Origin: Isoetes taiwanensis
Lineage: Eukaryota; Streptophyta; Lycopodiopsida; Isoetales; Isoetaceae
Direction: 5' to 3'
DNA: 64,000 nt
Assembly (NCBI GenBank): GCA_021234155.1
Contig: JAJEKV010000755.1
Span: forward strand, 32,108 to 96,107
Made by a program: the position numbers and the translations under genes. This document shows positions 23,390 through 34,636 of the stretch, piece by piece (position 1 is the first letter of the stretch; each line of letters begins with the position of its first letter). The notes below the pieces were generated by a model. It was given only the letters and a program-made list of their open reading frames with translations. It searched no databases and had not been told where the DNA came from.

Positions 23390-23465
23390 ATCACGATTTT
23401 GAAATCGTATATCACGATTTAATCGTATATACGATTTTGAAATCGTATATACGTTTAAAATTACG
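23390..23465. repeat. Short palindromic repeats (TCGTATAT/ATATACGA)
   Basis: Several copies of CACGATTTTGAAATCGTATA and shorter forms lie back to back. Each contains the self-complementary GATTTTGAAATC-type core. The array lies just inside the GCGACG-rich zone. Confidence 0.7.
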
Positions 23466-23684
23466 TCCTATCGGCGACGTCGCGGCGTCGCATGCGATGC
23501 CGTGTGTTTTTTACGGTCCCGGGTAGTCTTTTCGGGACCATTCTAGGCTTCCTTCTATCGACTATTTTTGGGCGATCTTCTATTGGCCACGACCTTGAAC
23601 GACTTTTAAGCACTCTTTTTAAGGTTAGTAGATCATGGTTTTGGATTGAATGGTTTTTTGGATTGAATGATTTAGTGTAGATTT

Positions 23685-24045
23685 CAATTTTTTTTCTATC
23701 TCTTTCCTTCTTTTTCTTCTTCTTGTTTACGCATTCTTCTTCTTTTTTCCTTCTTTCCTCATTTCTTTCTTGATTCTTCCCTTATTTCACTCTTCCATTC
23801 TTCCATTCTTCTATCTTCTTCCATTTCATTCTCTTATTTCTTCCATTCTTCTCTTTCTTCCCCTAATTTCTTTTTCTCCTCTTTCCCCTTCTCTTCTTTC
23901 TCCCACCCTTCTCTTCTTCTTTGATTCATTCATTTTTTTCTTTCTTGTTTTACTATTTCTTCATCTTTTTTTTTTTTGTTTCTTCTTGATCTTTTTTTTT
24001 TTCCGTTGTTCTTATTCTTCTAACTCTTTTGTTGCTTTCTATTTC
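23685..24045. repeat. Polypyrimidine (T/C) tract, about 360 bp
   Basis: Nearly all T and C with TTCTTC, TTCCATTC and T-run words. The Phe/Leu/Ser-rich frame here is an artefact. It precedes a possible transposase exon region, so a role as a long intron or leader pyrimidine tract is possible but not shown. Confidence 0.85.
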
Positions 24046-24150
24046 GATTTGGACCCGTCGGGATCTTGTTACACGCCCTTCTTTTGGTAAGTTGATCGCG
24101 GCTTGCATTTTATTTTTATAATTTTAAAAAGCAGGTAAAAAAAATTGATG

Positions 24151-24440
24151 GAATGGCTTGTTCAAGGGCACGGGTCGGCTCCACCTAGAGTGGGAGGACC
24201 ATGTGCAGGTTAAGTCCACTTCACTACTGATCATATATTTTTCCTAGGTTAAGGAGTGGCTTGTTCAAGGGCACGGCCGGCTCCACCTAGAGTGGAGAGG
24301 CCACGTGCCGGTTCAAGTCCTGACCACTTATTATTTTAGGTTTAAAATAAAATTGTAGTGGCTTGTTCAAGGGCACGGTAGGGCTCCATCTTGCAGTGGG
24401 GGCGACCACGGTGTTGGGTCCAAGTCGACTTTTCTTGTAA
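24151..24440 (+). repeat. Three ~78 bp structured modules with ~102 bp period, tRNA-like
   Basis: TGGCTTGTTCAAGGGCACGG begins copies at 24154, 24257 and 24359. Each continues with GGCTCCA ... GTGG, which folds as CTCCAC/GTGGAG nested in GGCACG/CGTGCC, and ends with GGTTCAAGTCC or a variant, resembling the internal B box of tRNA genes. In the middle copy AGTGG at the start pairs with CCACT at the end. The copies differ in sequence while keeping most of the hairpin. No normal tRNA anticodon arm can be assigned, so these are not called tRNA genes. Confidence 0.6.
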
Positions 24441-24609
24441 TTCTTAGGTAGAGGTGGCCAAATCTAGCTTATAACCCTAAAGCCTATGTTAGCCAACTCT
24501 AGCTTTTTAATCCGACTAATCAGTTTGGAAGGGCTCATTTCGATGATGGGGGGAGTTGCTTGAAAAAGAAGGTACATGACCTAGTCATAGTCTTATTTTT
24601 ATTCTTTTT

Positions 24610-24940
24610 GTTTGTGTTAATCTATCGATTTATAGAAAAAGGCAAAAGTGATTGCAAAATTGAAGTCGAATGCCAAAACATTGGGAGGCGATTGGTCAAA
24701 GGTCCCTAAACCACTTAACTGGTCCATAAGGAAGATATCAAGGTATTTGTTATTTGTTGCCATTCGTTCAATTGAAATAAGACATTTAACTTGTCATGTT
24801 GTATTCCTTGCAATCGGATCACTTTGAGCGATGCAAAGGATTCCAAAAAAAACATCGCCTGACCGCCAAGGCAACTTCAAAGCAAACAAATTCCGTCTCA
24901 CTTGGGTTACTCGGGCGGCGAAATAGATTCGTAAGTGCTA
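24610..24940 (+). pseudogene. Possible transposase exon remnants
   Basis: After a TTTATAG acceptor-like word, a basic stretch reads KAKVIAKLKSNAKTLGG. About 100 bases further on, 24843-24932 reads SKKNIA, stop, PPRQLQSKQIPSHLGYSGG. The second piece resembles the N-R-x-K ... H-x-x-G-S region found in plant En/Spm-associated Transposase_24 proteins. The match is short, has a stop and rests on memory of the family, so it is only suggestive. Its place inside a CACTA-like element supports it. Confidence 0.3.
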
Positions 24941-25104
24941 TAAACTCTTAGTTCGTTAACTTTCAATGTCATTGTTCAATATTGGTGCGTATTGTTATAG
25001 AATTGGCTATAACGGGTTTTCCCTAACGAGGGAACGTTAAAGATAGCCACTACTACAAGCCTCTTGCCTCTTGTATATGATATTGTAACTAACTATTAAA
25101 ATTC

Positions 25105-25155
25105 TTTTTTTTTTTTTTTAATTTTTTTTTTAATTTTTTTTTTTTTTTTTTTTCA
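25105..25155. repeat. Poly(T) block
   Basis: About 45 T residues with two AA interruptions. It could be the reverse-strand tail of a small retroinsertion, but no body is recognised beside it. Confidence 0.7.
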
Positions 25156-25159
25156 TGTA

Positions 25160-28015
25160 GAGTATCATCATGTTGAAAAATTGCTCTGGCAAAGACTTTA
25201 ATCCATATCCATAATCAGCGTAATCAATGCTTTGCATTTAATCTTTGTCTTAGTAAATGTACAACCATGAGTGGAGTTAAGCAAATGCTATCTGCATTAA
25301 GGCGGCACATGCATCAAGGCCGAATAATATCCAAGTATAAGATTTATTCTTGCTCTCTTGCCAAGACACATGATATTATAGAGTTTAGATAACTTATCGG
25401 ATTTTTTGCGATTATGATAACAACTAGAAGTTGTAACACCATCCTACATGAACAAAACAAGGAGGTGGAGTCTAGGTTACTTGATCAATCGGCCAAATGT
25501 TAGCATGATAAGGGTAACAATGAAAGGACTAACAGGTAAGCTATGGAACACCACGGTTTATAACCCTTCACCGTGTTTTATTCAGAAATACATGTTTCAA
25601 GACAATGCTCAAAACAATCCAGTTTGAACGATTAACTATCATAAAGTTCATCAACTATGAATGTACAATAGTAGAATGTGAACAAAAAGCATTGCATGTG
25701 CCATTACTACCACAAGTGTTAAATATTATCTTGATTTCAATGTTGGAATCTGCAACAACAAATCTGCAGCAATAGATCAGAGCAACAAAATCTCGCTACT
25801 ATATTCCACAATATTCAAATGCATGCATGTTACTCAAGCTCTGGTCTGATATAATACCGTAGAGTAGATTCAAGATAAAGGGCAATATGTCTATGATGTT
25901 GCTTTAGACCTCATAACTTACTGAATATCATGCATCTTCTATCAATTTTCAGATGCTCAAGACATATTGTATGCTAGCTATAAATCACAAGAACAGACCT
26001 GGATTGAAGCCTTTGGTTTGCAATATTTGCCGGCATGCTTGAAATCGGCCCGGTTTGCCAGCTTGTTTCTTGGCACCATGAAGTTATTACACCAGGAGGC
26101 ATGTTTCCAATCCCTATCAAAGCTGGCATAAGCTGAACCAAGGCAGAATGCATTTGCAATAGTTGGGCAAAATGGATTTGCAGCAGCATATTGGTGTTCC
26201 CCATAAGGAAGAAAAGCTTGGAGGTAGTTGCATCAGAGACAAACTCCAACATGCCGGTCCAAGACTTGATTGTGAAAGAAGCAAATAAATATTGCTCAAG
26301 CTCCAACTCCAAGCAAAACCGATTTGCATAACCATGTTTTATGCCAAATCACTCTGCTTCCATATGAATCGTGCCTTAGAACGGCATTAAAAACAAGGCG
26401 TGGACTTATAAGGACCATGTTCCCGAGTTGAACCATCGAATATCGGTATAGTTGTTGTTCATGAGGTAAATCGCATTGCATACGCATTTGGACTGAAAAG
26501 GCCAAAGAAGCATCCTTATCATGACCTGCGTAGCGAAGTGTTGCTGCGCTCTCGACTGGTGCACGAAATTGCCATTTGCAAACTAGACCACGGAATACCT
26601 TTACTACCAACTATACCGATAGGAGTATATTGCCCAAGTTGCCCACCTATGCCATTCCATTTACTTGATTTCAAAAAACACGGCTGATTAGCACAACCTC
26701 ACGCACGGAAGATTGATTTGTAGGGATCCCCCTCATGCGTGGCATGAGATCGGAAAGGCTGCACAAGTAGCTGCTTCCCTTAGATGGAAATGCCAACAAT
26801 TCAACTTTTGTTGGAAAATTGTATGGATCGGAAATCAATCATGTTTGAGTTATCTGTGAGAGAACATCACCCATTTGATTGGGATGTCGTATACCCTCTA
26901 AGGGAACCGCGGGCAAGTCAAAATTTCTCGGGTTGTTGGGCACACATTGTTCCTCCACGGTCTAACATCTAACACGATCTGAGCACGAAGCCTGATTGTA
27001 AACATAAGCCCGAAGGATCACGGGCGAATTTCAACACTACACCTCATGATTATAAGCTTCAGACCTTGGACATACATAGATTCTTCAAGCGACATTATGA
27101 ATTTAAAGCCATATGATACTAAGATGTATAGTTGTAGGAAGATTCAATGATAAAGCGGGGATGATAGCTCTTGAATCAAAGGTTGGATACTAATGGTTCC
27201 CTCATTTTACATTAAAGTCAAATGCGCAAAATTTGAGGGGCTCATGGAAAACACCGGTATAAGGGAAGAACCTAATTTCTAACTGATAAATGAAACCTAT
27301 GAAATGGGCTTGTATTTTATTTGAAAAATTATGTGGTGAAGGCGATAAGCGAATAAGATCCAATGCTTACCATGTAATAGCTTAGGCATTTTACCTTGTA
27401 CAAGGCTGACTTGCTTATGGTTCTATTCTTGATAAGCGGCTCTATTCCTCCATGGTGTTAATTTTTCATGGTGCAAAGGATATTATCTAAAAATTACTGG
27501 TGGATTCTAAACTTTTGATGAAGTTTTAGCTTTAAATGGCTAAACTTATATTACATAGTTTATTTCATTTTATGCAAATCTGACCGAGAATATATTGTGT
27601 TAAATCTTTGAAATCGCATTCAAGTATAGCATATTTTGTGAACATGATTTGGACTCAAGTTTTATGTTAGATTTTCGGACCGCGAGAAATAACATGTCAT
27701 GATATCCTTAATGCAATAGATATTGCTTCTTTTTGTTGTCTTACAAAGACAAAAATCTTTTATTGTGGTAAAATATGTTACATATTGCTCAGTGCAGTGA
27801 AAATTTTTGTCTTGAGGTTAGGGTCTTCATAATATCATTAGTACAAGGGGATATAATTATATGCTAGGTTTTAGAAACTATAAATTCTTAAAACATATTC
27901 AAATGGGGCCTAAGTAGATATTACACCTATGTCTATTTAGGGTCGCACATTGATGGTCTTAATAATTCCTAAATCGGATTTATTAGCTAAATAGTCCGGA
28001 TAGCCTACTTCATCC
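25160..28015. other. Interior of CACTA-like element, no recognised gene
   Basis: The longest frames (25974-26610 minus; 26784-26972 plus) show no family I can name. This 2.8 kb may hold exons of a degraded transposase or unrelated captured sequence. The minus-strand frames 26296-26610 and 25974-26312 are adjacent and could be one broken gene. Confidence 0.4.
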
Positions 28016-28074
28016 TGATTAAAAAAGGTTTTTATTTTTTTTTAATTTTTTTATTTTTTTTTTTTTTTTCGATC

Positions 28075-28314
28075 CCACCACGCCATGACGCTGACGCCAA
28101 TGACGACGACGGCGACGCCCGAGTCGACGCGTGAAAGTCACGTCGAAATACGGCGCTGTCGGCGAGCGCTTCTGAGGCGTTGCATGCGACGCGCGTCGCA
28201 TGTGGCGTCAATTAACGGCGATGCGTGGGACGTCGCGCGGCAACCGTCGTGTCGCGCCGCGATAAACGCTGCCGACGCCATATAAACGTCGCTAAATGAC
28301 CCTTTCTTGTTGTG
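28075..28314. repeat. Right subterminal GCGACG array and terminal inverted repeat
   Basis: Dense GACGC, CGTCGC and GCGACG words precede the inverted terminus ending in TTGTTGTG at 28314. A T-rich run (28028-28070) borders it on the inside. Confidence 0.85.
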
Positions 28315-28317
28315 AAA

Positions 28318-29440
28318 AACCGCGTGTACTAGGGGTTTTGGCTATCCCATGCACGCAGGTGGCATATCCCATGTGAAGAAGGTAGATCCCCTGGGGTAAT
28401 GTCATCCTGCATTACATGCCAAAACTCTTTGAAGAATTCTGGAGAAAAGCCATCTGGGTCTGGGCTTTTATCAGAGGCCATTTAGTTCAAGGTGAGAAAA
28501 ATTTCTTGCTTCTGTGGGACAGCCATAAGAAACTCATTGTCAACTGCTATGGGGCCAGGATCAAGAGAGTTAAAGAATTCTTGGAGATCAGTTTGGGATT
28601 GAATCTGCAAGTCAAAAAGCTCTCTATATTTTTGTGCAAAGAAAAATTGGATTCCTTATTGACCTTGAAGAAGGTTATCCTAATCATCCTTGATTGAGAT
28701 AATACAATTGTTAATGATCCTGCTCTTAGCAGCTCGAAAAAAGAAAGAGGAGCTACTTTTATCCATTTGATTTATATATTGACACTTGCTTCTAATGGCC
28801 AAAGATTGAGCCTCTGATTCTTCAATATACTTAAAACTGTAGTGTTAACATCAATTTCCAACCTAGCTTCATGCTCTGGCAGCACTGAATTATCTTTGTC
28901 GAGAAATAGAAGTTCTCTCATTTTTTTCATCTGGGCATAAATATCACTTTTTTGCTTTCTTTTCTTGTCAGTCTAGTCTTTTTCCCATTTTTTTTATCCA
29001 GTCCTTCAGCTTTTTTAGCTTTTGCACAAAACTTGCCATAGACCTGCTACTCCCAATCTTAGGAAGTGTTGCATAATATTACCTTAACTGGATACAGAAT
29101 AAGCTTATTCTGTTCTTTCCTTTCATTTCTGATCATTTTAACTTTTTACCAAGCTTTTGATCCCAATGAGGGGTATTATTGAAATCTCCTGCTAATAGCC
29201 AATTATGCACCTAAGTTTGGATACCAATCCAGTTCCTCATTTCCTCCCACTGCCTTTCTCTTTCATGGGGTTCACTAGAGGCATAGACATTAATGATGCC
29301 CAAGTTATGGCCTTCTATCTCCAAAAAACTAATAGATCAACCGCCTGATGGGGCTACATAAGAACCTGGAGATGAGAAACCTTTCCAAATTGTGCAAATA
29401 TCTCCACAAGTACCATCAGCCATGGAATAATTTAACGGCT
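28318..29440 (-). pseudogene. L1 LINE, endonuclease end and start of reverse transcriptase (minus)
   Basis: Down from 29440 the minus strand reads IINVYASSEPHERERQWEEM, then WLLAGDFNNTPHWDQKLG. This is the GDFN core of an apurinic-type endonuclease. A long linker follows and then, near 28430-28500, MASDKSPDPDGFSPEFFKEF and WHVMQDDI, the entry of the L1 reverse transcriptase. The expected GPDG is DPDG. Multiple stops are present. The segment is cut at 28318 by the CACTA-like element and resumes at 22443. The N-terminal part of the endonuclease is missing above 29440, so the LINE was 5'-truncated or later disrupted. Confidence 0.85.
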
Positions 29441-29454
29441 AAACTTAGCTATTT

Positions 29455-30020
29455 GGCGATTTTTTAGCACATTTTCGAAAAAAATTGGCTAAAGTAAATG
29501 GAAAAAATTGGGAAAAAAATAATAATTTTAGCTTAACTTTTTTCGGGACTGCACCAACCCTGGAGCTCTTTAGCCAAACACTAGAAAGTAAGAGAGTGAA
29601 ATTTTGTATTGTTTAGCTAAACCATAGAAACTTTTAGAATGAATTTCGAGCTAGTTCAGCTAATATCATTCTAGTTTATAAGAAATATATGACTAGTAAT
29701 TTAGTTTCTAGCATTATAATTTAATTTGAGTCATAGATTTTGCTAGTTAGCATTATTTTAGAATGTTTTCACAAAGAAAATGACTAAAGTAAGTGGAAAC
29801 AATTAAAAAAAAGCATTGTAATTTGGTTTAATAATTTCCGTTGGCCATGCCATAGAAATTTTTGGGATGATGTTTAGGTTATTTTAGATAAGCGCTAGAA
29901 AGTATGAGAGGAAAACTATGTAGAGTTTAGCTAAACCACAGAAAGTTTTGGGATTAATATTGAGCAAGTTTAGCTAAAGTCATTTTGGCTAATAAGAAAT
30001 ATACGATTAGTAATTTATTC
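29455..30020. repeat. AT-rich tandem duplication, period about 315 bp
   Basis: CTAGAAAGTA-GAG, TTTAGCTAAACCA-AGAAA, AATAAGAAATATA-GA and ACTAGTAATTTA-like words appear in the same order near 29578-29705 and 29894-30015. The stretch GGCTAAAGTAAATGGAAA (about 29485) pairs with a copy near 29782. The unit is rich in TTTAGCTAA words. Confidence 0.65.
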
Positions 30021-30760
30021 CCTGCATCAGCAGCAGCCCAGTGATCCACAAAAATGCGCTTTCAAGGTCCATCTAGAACAGATAGTGCCTGAAGAAAATC
30101 ATGAGAAAGATGCATAAGAGACTTCGCTCGATAGCAAATATTACAGGATTGAATAAACTTTCAATAGAGAGCAGAGCCTAAGCCACCAATACTCTCAACT
30201 ATAAAGTTCAAGAGACTTGACTACTCTAAAATACCCAGTCATAAGTGAATCATGACAAGTTTGGAGAACCCGAAGCCTAGAAGCACCATCGGGAACATAA
30301 AAAAATCAATCGCGAAACATAAGTCCATCTTGAATCTCAAAATGATCAAAGTCCAATTGCATTTGTCAAGAAGACGATGATGCACAACGATGTGAAAATA
30401 CATTTGAGCCAATGGATCAAAAGAGAGAGGTGTGCAAATAGACTCCAACAAAGATGCATCCTGAGGCCTCTCAAACAAAGTGATGGCCATAAACTGGAAG
30501 CGAGGCTCTAAAATAACATATGATTGTTGATCAAACGCTGGATATCAAATACTGTCCCGGATCTCTACAAGGAAAGCTTGATTCTTACGATGATGCTCCT
30601 ATCTTGAGCCTAATTCAGGTGCATGAAATCAATGTAGCACAATACCTCAGTATGCCATCAAGTCTGTCGACAGTTGAGCACTCGATCAGCTTTCTCAGTC
30701 AAGAATCTTATAAGTTTTCCATTAGCTTCCAGCTGTATGAGTATCAAGAATCATATCGTG
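30020..30760 (-). pseudogene. Ty3/gypsy RNase H to integrase zinc-finger relic (minus)
   Basis: Read on the minus strand, ASRLRVLQTCHDSLMTGYF and then, after frame changes, KFIQSCNICYRAKS give the H-x-H ... C-x2-C finger that opens the integrase of Ty3/gypsy elements. It is followed by LSVLDGP and VDHW, which match the start of the integrase core (P-W-x-x-I-S-x-D). Upstream, 30240-30490 is the connection between RNase H and integrase. Stops and frame changes are many. It is a pol fragment; no LTRs were found next to it. It may be a different copy of the element type seen at 3.2-3.9 kb. Confidence 0.65.
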
Positions 30761-30804
30761 TAGCTCAATTCTTCAAAAATGTTGTGATATGCAACCACAT
30801 AATA

Positions 30805-31095
30805 TTGGCTTAAAGTGCCATACCCAAGGTCACAAGTTTAAGTATGGCCAACATCGGTCTAGTAATGGAGGCCTTAAAATCCATTGCCCTGAGGTCACGG
30901 GTTCAAGTATGACCAATTGGTCCTATAATAGAGACTTTAAACCTGCCATATATACTAGATAATCACATGCAAAGTAGCTCCTGGCATAAGGCATCGCGGC
31001 TAGGTAGTGGATCGGCTTCATGTGATATGTATAGCTACTGTACTCATGATGTGATGATGTATAGATTGACATCCTTCAATAAAAAAAATAAAAAA
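30805..31095 (+). mobile_element. SINE-like unit with two B-box-like segments and A-rich tail
   Basis: AAGGTCACAAGTTTAAGTATGG (about 30827-30848) and AGGTCACGGGTTCAAGTATG (about 30891-30910) are two related segments, each resembling a tRNA-type internal promoter box (GGTTCAAGT). An A-rich stretch (TTCAATAAAAAAAATAAAAAA) closes the unit at 31074-31095. The arrangement suggests a dimeric tRNA-derived SINE. No target duplication was found. Confidence 0.4.
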
Positions 31096-32730
31096 CATAA
31101 TATTAGCAAAGTAAAATACCAAATGCATAGTGTTGTTCCCCAATTAACCTTTATTTATGAACTATACAACATAGTGGCTAACCATCATTATGTTATTGCA
31201 CCTACGATTTTAATGCCCATTGTCTCAGTGACTTGTTTTGCAGAAAGCTTAGCTGGTTCCTTTCTAAGGGGGCTTGTAATATATGATCACACCTTAATGT
31301 CCATGATCTCAGTGACGTGTTTTGCAGAAAACTTAGCTGGTTCCTTTCTAAAGAGACATGTAACATATGATTTTCCAGTTAATACTATCATAATCCGTGG
31401 CTTTAGCAACCGCATAAGCATGTCATATACATTTCTACAACATCCTAGCAGCAGCCTTAAGTAGCCATTTTACATTTAGATCTATAGCTTATATCCTATG
31501 TACAAAACCTGATTATCTATTTGCTATGGCCGGTTAGCCAACCAGACAATTATCCTTTTCATCTATGTCATCAGAGCAAATTTAACCCCATGAGCACATG
31601 TAAAGACCAGCAAAACAATCTAATTGCAATCCCCTCCTTATTTAGCAAAAAACCTAAGCATTCTAACCACCTAAAGTAGCATTTGGCCTCTGCCCTGCAC
31701 CCTGCTATGTAAACAACAAACGCAAGCAATACTAAACTTGGTAAGCATTTTGTCATTCTTCTATATCCACCTTCATGGCTTTGTCCTTTGCTCCCTGGTG
31801 TATTGGTATTACAAACATTGTCGCCGATGGCTGCCTTCCTTGTCCAAAACCGTCGAAGAGAACCCTAAATGTTCCTGAGGTACTTTGCAAAATCTTAAAC
31901 TATACCAATATTTTAAGATTTTTTTTACTTGGCTGAAAAGACCAAGCTTCGATACTATAGAATGCTTGTCTGTTGCTAATTCTTCTTGATAAGGAAGCTA
32001 ATACTCAGATGCAACTTAGCCAAAACCTTAACCTATTAGATTCCTAAAAGAATGCAACAACTGTAAGAATATTTTTGACAAACCCTTCTGCAGAGAAGGG
32101 CTTACAGCCAAGCAGGGCTTTTGGCATGTGTGGTTGCTTTGTTACTGATGTTTCTAACCATTGTGATATAAATATATGAGAGAATTATCTGCTAAATGTT
32201 ATAGACCATTGAGTCTCTTAATTTTCGTTTGCACCATTGGAACTTGCAATTCGATTTTTGTTCGAAAAAATTTGTGGTCATTGATCTAGCACATTTCGGA
32301 GAATATTCTACAAATCAATGGCCACGAACAAAAGATGCATACAAACCAATAAAGATGCATAAGAATTGTACCTGTAGGTGCTACTAAAATTCCTTCCCCA
32401 AGATTCTTCCACATAATTCAACTTTAGCGAGAGTCAAATGCATATACTAACATGTAATTTCATCACATAAAAGCAATTTAATTGCATCGATGTTGGCTTT
32501 TACCCTAGCCACAGAATTGCAACTAAATTGCATCTTGTTACAAATGTTCATTTACTAGACATTTTTTGGTGTGCAACTATGCCTCCATGCTCCACGCGTT
32601 GGCATGGTTCCATACCAAGAATGTCCAATGGATAAACATAATGTTTGCACATTGCTGGTTTGGTGTTCTAACATCAGATTAGTTTTAGACTATCGGTGCT
32701 TATTTTTTATAGTAGCCTGAATTGGATTAA
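31096..32730. other. No recognisable gene
   Basis: Two copies of a ~60 bp segment (CAGTGAC-TGTTTTGCAGAAA-CTTAGCTGGTTCCTTTCTAA) lie near 31226-31276 and 31308-31358. They give the 165-codon frame at 30967-31464 a repeated look. I do not regard that frame as a gene. The remainder is featureless AT-rich DNA. Confidence 0.45.
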
Positions 32731-34636
32731 GTTACGGTCGGATAGGGGAACCGGGCTCCGGGAGGGTTGTCATTAGCGTGAAGCCCCCCGGGGGAGCGCT
32801 GCCAGGAAGGGCTGCCTCGGGAACTTTTTTGGATCCCACCTTTTGGGGTCCGGACTCTCCCCTCTTGTGAGGGATCCCTGCAAGGTCCTGGCCTCGTTTG
32901 ACTTGGGGAAGGGTGCCATTTCGGTTGCCCCGCAGCGCTGCCCCGACCGCTCTAATCTTAACCCTTTGACCTAGACCTTCTCCAAAAAATTTTTGAAAAA
33001 TTGGGCTGTGTCTTTGGAGATGAATTAGGAATCCACCGGCAAAAACTAGAATTTATTTTCGTACAATGCATTAATTGCGAATTTATGAATGTCTTGCCAC
33101 CCAAAAAGCCTACCCCGACTTCTACTTGCCACATCGGAGAGGTGGAGCCCAAACTCCCGCCTCGCCGGTTCCCTTGCTCCATATTCTACGGTTGCAGCTT
33201 CGGCCGGTCCCAAGTGCAGCAGACCATGTCTCGCCCCCAAAGCGCAAACCCTTCTAGAACACGGCAACCCCACGGGGTTTCGTTTGGGCCCTCTCCTCAT
33301 GTCGATTCGGGCGGGACCGCGGCGTGACTTGGCGTGGAGTGGGGTGTTGTCGCCATGAACTGGCGACCCTAAAATCCCCAGAAGCTGCGTGCCCGATTTC
33401 CTCTCCCCAAGGCCACGAGGGGCCCGGACCGAGGCGACCTCCCCTCTCGGGAATCGCGATTTGGCTCGCCAATGGACTCGAAACGTCGATGCCACAGGGA
33501 CCAAGTTCCGTGGCGAGGAAGACCACCCGACCTCCAAGAAGCGCTATAAAGTAGCTCACTTCCATCACACTCGTAGTCATTTGGCGTAAGATGTGGATGC
33601 GGGATCTTGCGGGGCGTGGAGTGTTTCTTTCTTTTGTAAAACCGACCTTGTAACTTGCTCCCTAGGGTAATTTCGCCATTTCGGACGATTTGGTGGTCGA
33701 TTTGCCATTCGAGCCTCCCGGTGCGAACGACAAAACACCGCGGTTTGACAAGTTCTCCGGGACCGATCTGGAATCTTTTGGGCCTTCCCGAAGAGGGGCC
33801 CCACGAGCGGAGGATCCAGCTGGCCGGATAGGGAAACCGGCTCCGGGAGGGTGGTCATTAGCGCGGTAACCAGGGGGAGCCTTCCCGAGGAAGAAGGGCC
33901 TCGGGAACTTTTTGGATCCCCGCCTCTTGGGGTCCGGACTCTCCCCTCTGGTGAGGGATCCCTGCAAGGTCCCCGGCCTCGTTTGACTTGGGGGGAGGGT
34001 GCCATTTCGGTTGCCCCGCTTAACAGCTGTCCTCGACCGTTCTAATGCTAAGCCTTTGACCTAGACCTTCTCCGAAAATTTCAAAAATTGGGGTGGTCTT
34101 TGGAGATAAATTAGGAATCCAGCCTAGCAAAAAAATCGAAATTTATTTTTCGCACAATGCATTAATTACTTAATTTATGAATGTCTTGCCACGCAAAAGC
34201 CCCCGACTTCTAATTGCCACATCGGAGGAGGGACAGGCCCAAACTCCGGCTTTGTCGGTTCCCTTACTTTCCGTATTCTCATTTGCGGCTTCGGCCAGGT
34301 TCCGAGTGCACAGCACAAGTCTCGGCCCCAAAAATCCAAACCCTTCTAGAACACGGCAACTCACAAGGTTTATGTTTGAGGCCCTCTCCCTTGTCGATTT
34401 GGCTAGGGACCTTCTTGGCGTGACTTGATAATGGAGTGGGGGTGTTGACGCCTTTTGAGCGAGGACCTAAAATCCCCCCTGGGCTGCTTGCCCCGAATTT
34501 CCTCTCCCCAGGCCACCGGGGCCGGACCAGGCGATCTCCCCTCCCCCAGCGATTACCGTCTCTGCCCCGATGGACTCGGGGCGTGCGACATTGCTGAGGG
34601 GAGCAAGTTCGTGGCGGAAGACCCACATGTTCACCC
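32731..34636. repeat. 1.09 kb direct duplication inside the CACTA-like element
   Basis: Copy 1 starts near 32735 and copy 2 near 33824 (CGGATAGGG-AACCGG). Both share GGATCCC-CCT-TTGGGGTCCGGACTCTCCCCTC-style words, CTCGTTTGACTTGGGG, GTGCCATTTCGGTTGCC, CTTTGACCTAGACCTTCTC, a TTTATGAATGTCTTGCCAC word and ACCCTTCTAGAACACGGCAA, in the same order up to AGACC-AC-CC near 33525 and 34625. The GC-rich frames here on both strands are artefacts. The unique piece 33545-33820 completes the unit and ends with a TTTGACAAGTTCTCCGGG word that also occurs in the 22.5 kb element. Confidence 0.85.

Larger units (their letters stand above)
22553..28314. mobile_element. CACTA-like (En/Spm) DNA transposon, 5.76 kb, inside the L1
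   Basis: The left end is CACAACAAGAGAATGG followed by CATTTAGCGACG. The right end, reverse-complemented, is CACAACAAGAAAGGG followed by TCATTTAGCGACG. Flanks are AAA (22550-22552) and AAA (28315-28317), the 3 bp duplication typical of CACTA elements. Both ends are packed with GCGACG/CGTCGC words (22570-22790 and 28075-28300), like the transposase-binding repeats of En/Spm. The outermost bases are CACAA rather than the family's CACTA. L1 reading resumes on both sides, so the element clearly inserted into the LINE. No intact transposase is present. Confidence 0.85.

Noticed and set aside
23770-24090. 106-codon Phe/Leu-rich frame resembling a membrane protein
   Set aside because: Translation of a pyrimidine tract inside the transposon.
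24151-24440. Genuine tRNA genes
   Set aside because: The T-arm has too few pairs, no anticodon arm of normal size can be placed, and the acceptor stem is incomplete in two copies.
30967-31464. 165-codon frame with an internal repeat
   Set aside because: It starts within the SINE-like unit, spans an A-rich tail and two copies of a short DNA repeat, and has no recognised domain.
32731-34636. LTRs of a retrotransposon
   Set aside because: The two copies are nearly adjacent, with no pol sequence or primer-binding site between, and the block also occurs once inside a DNA transposon.
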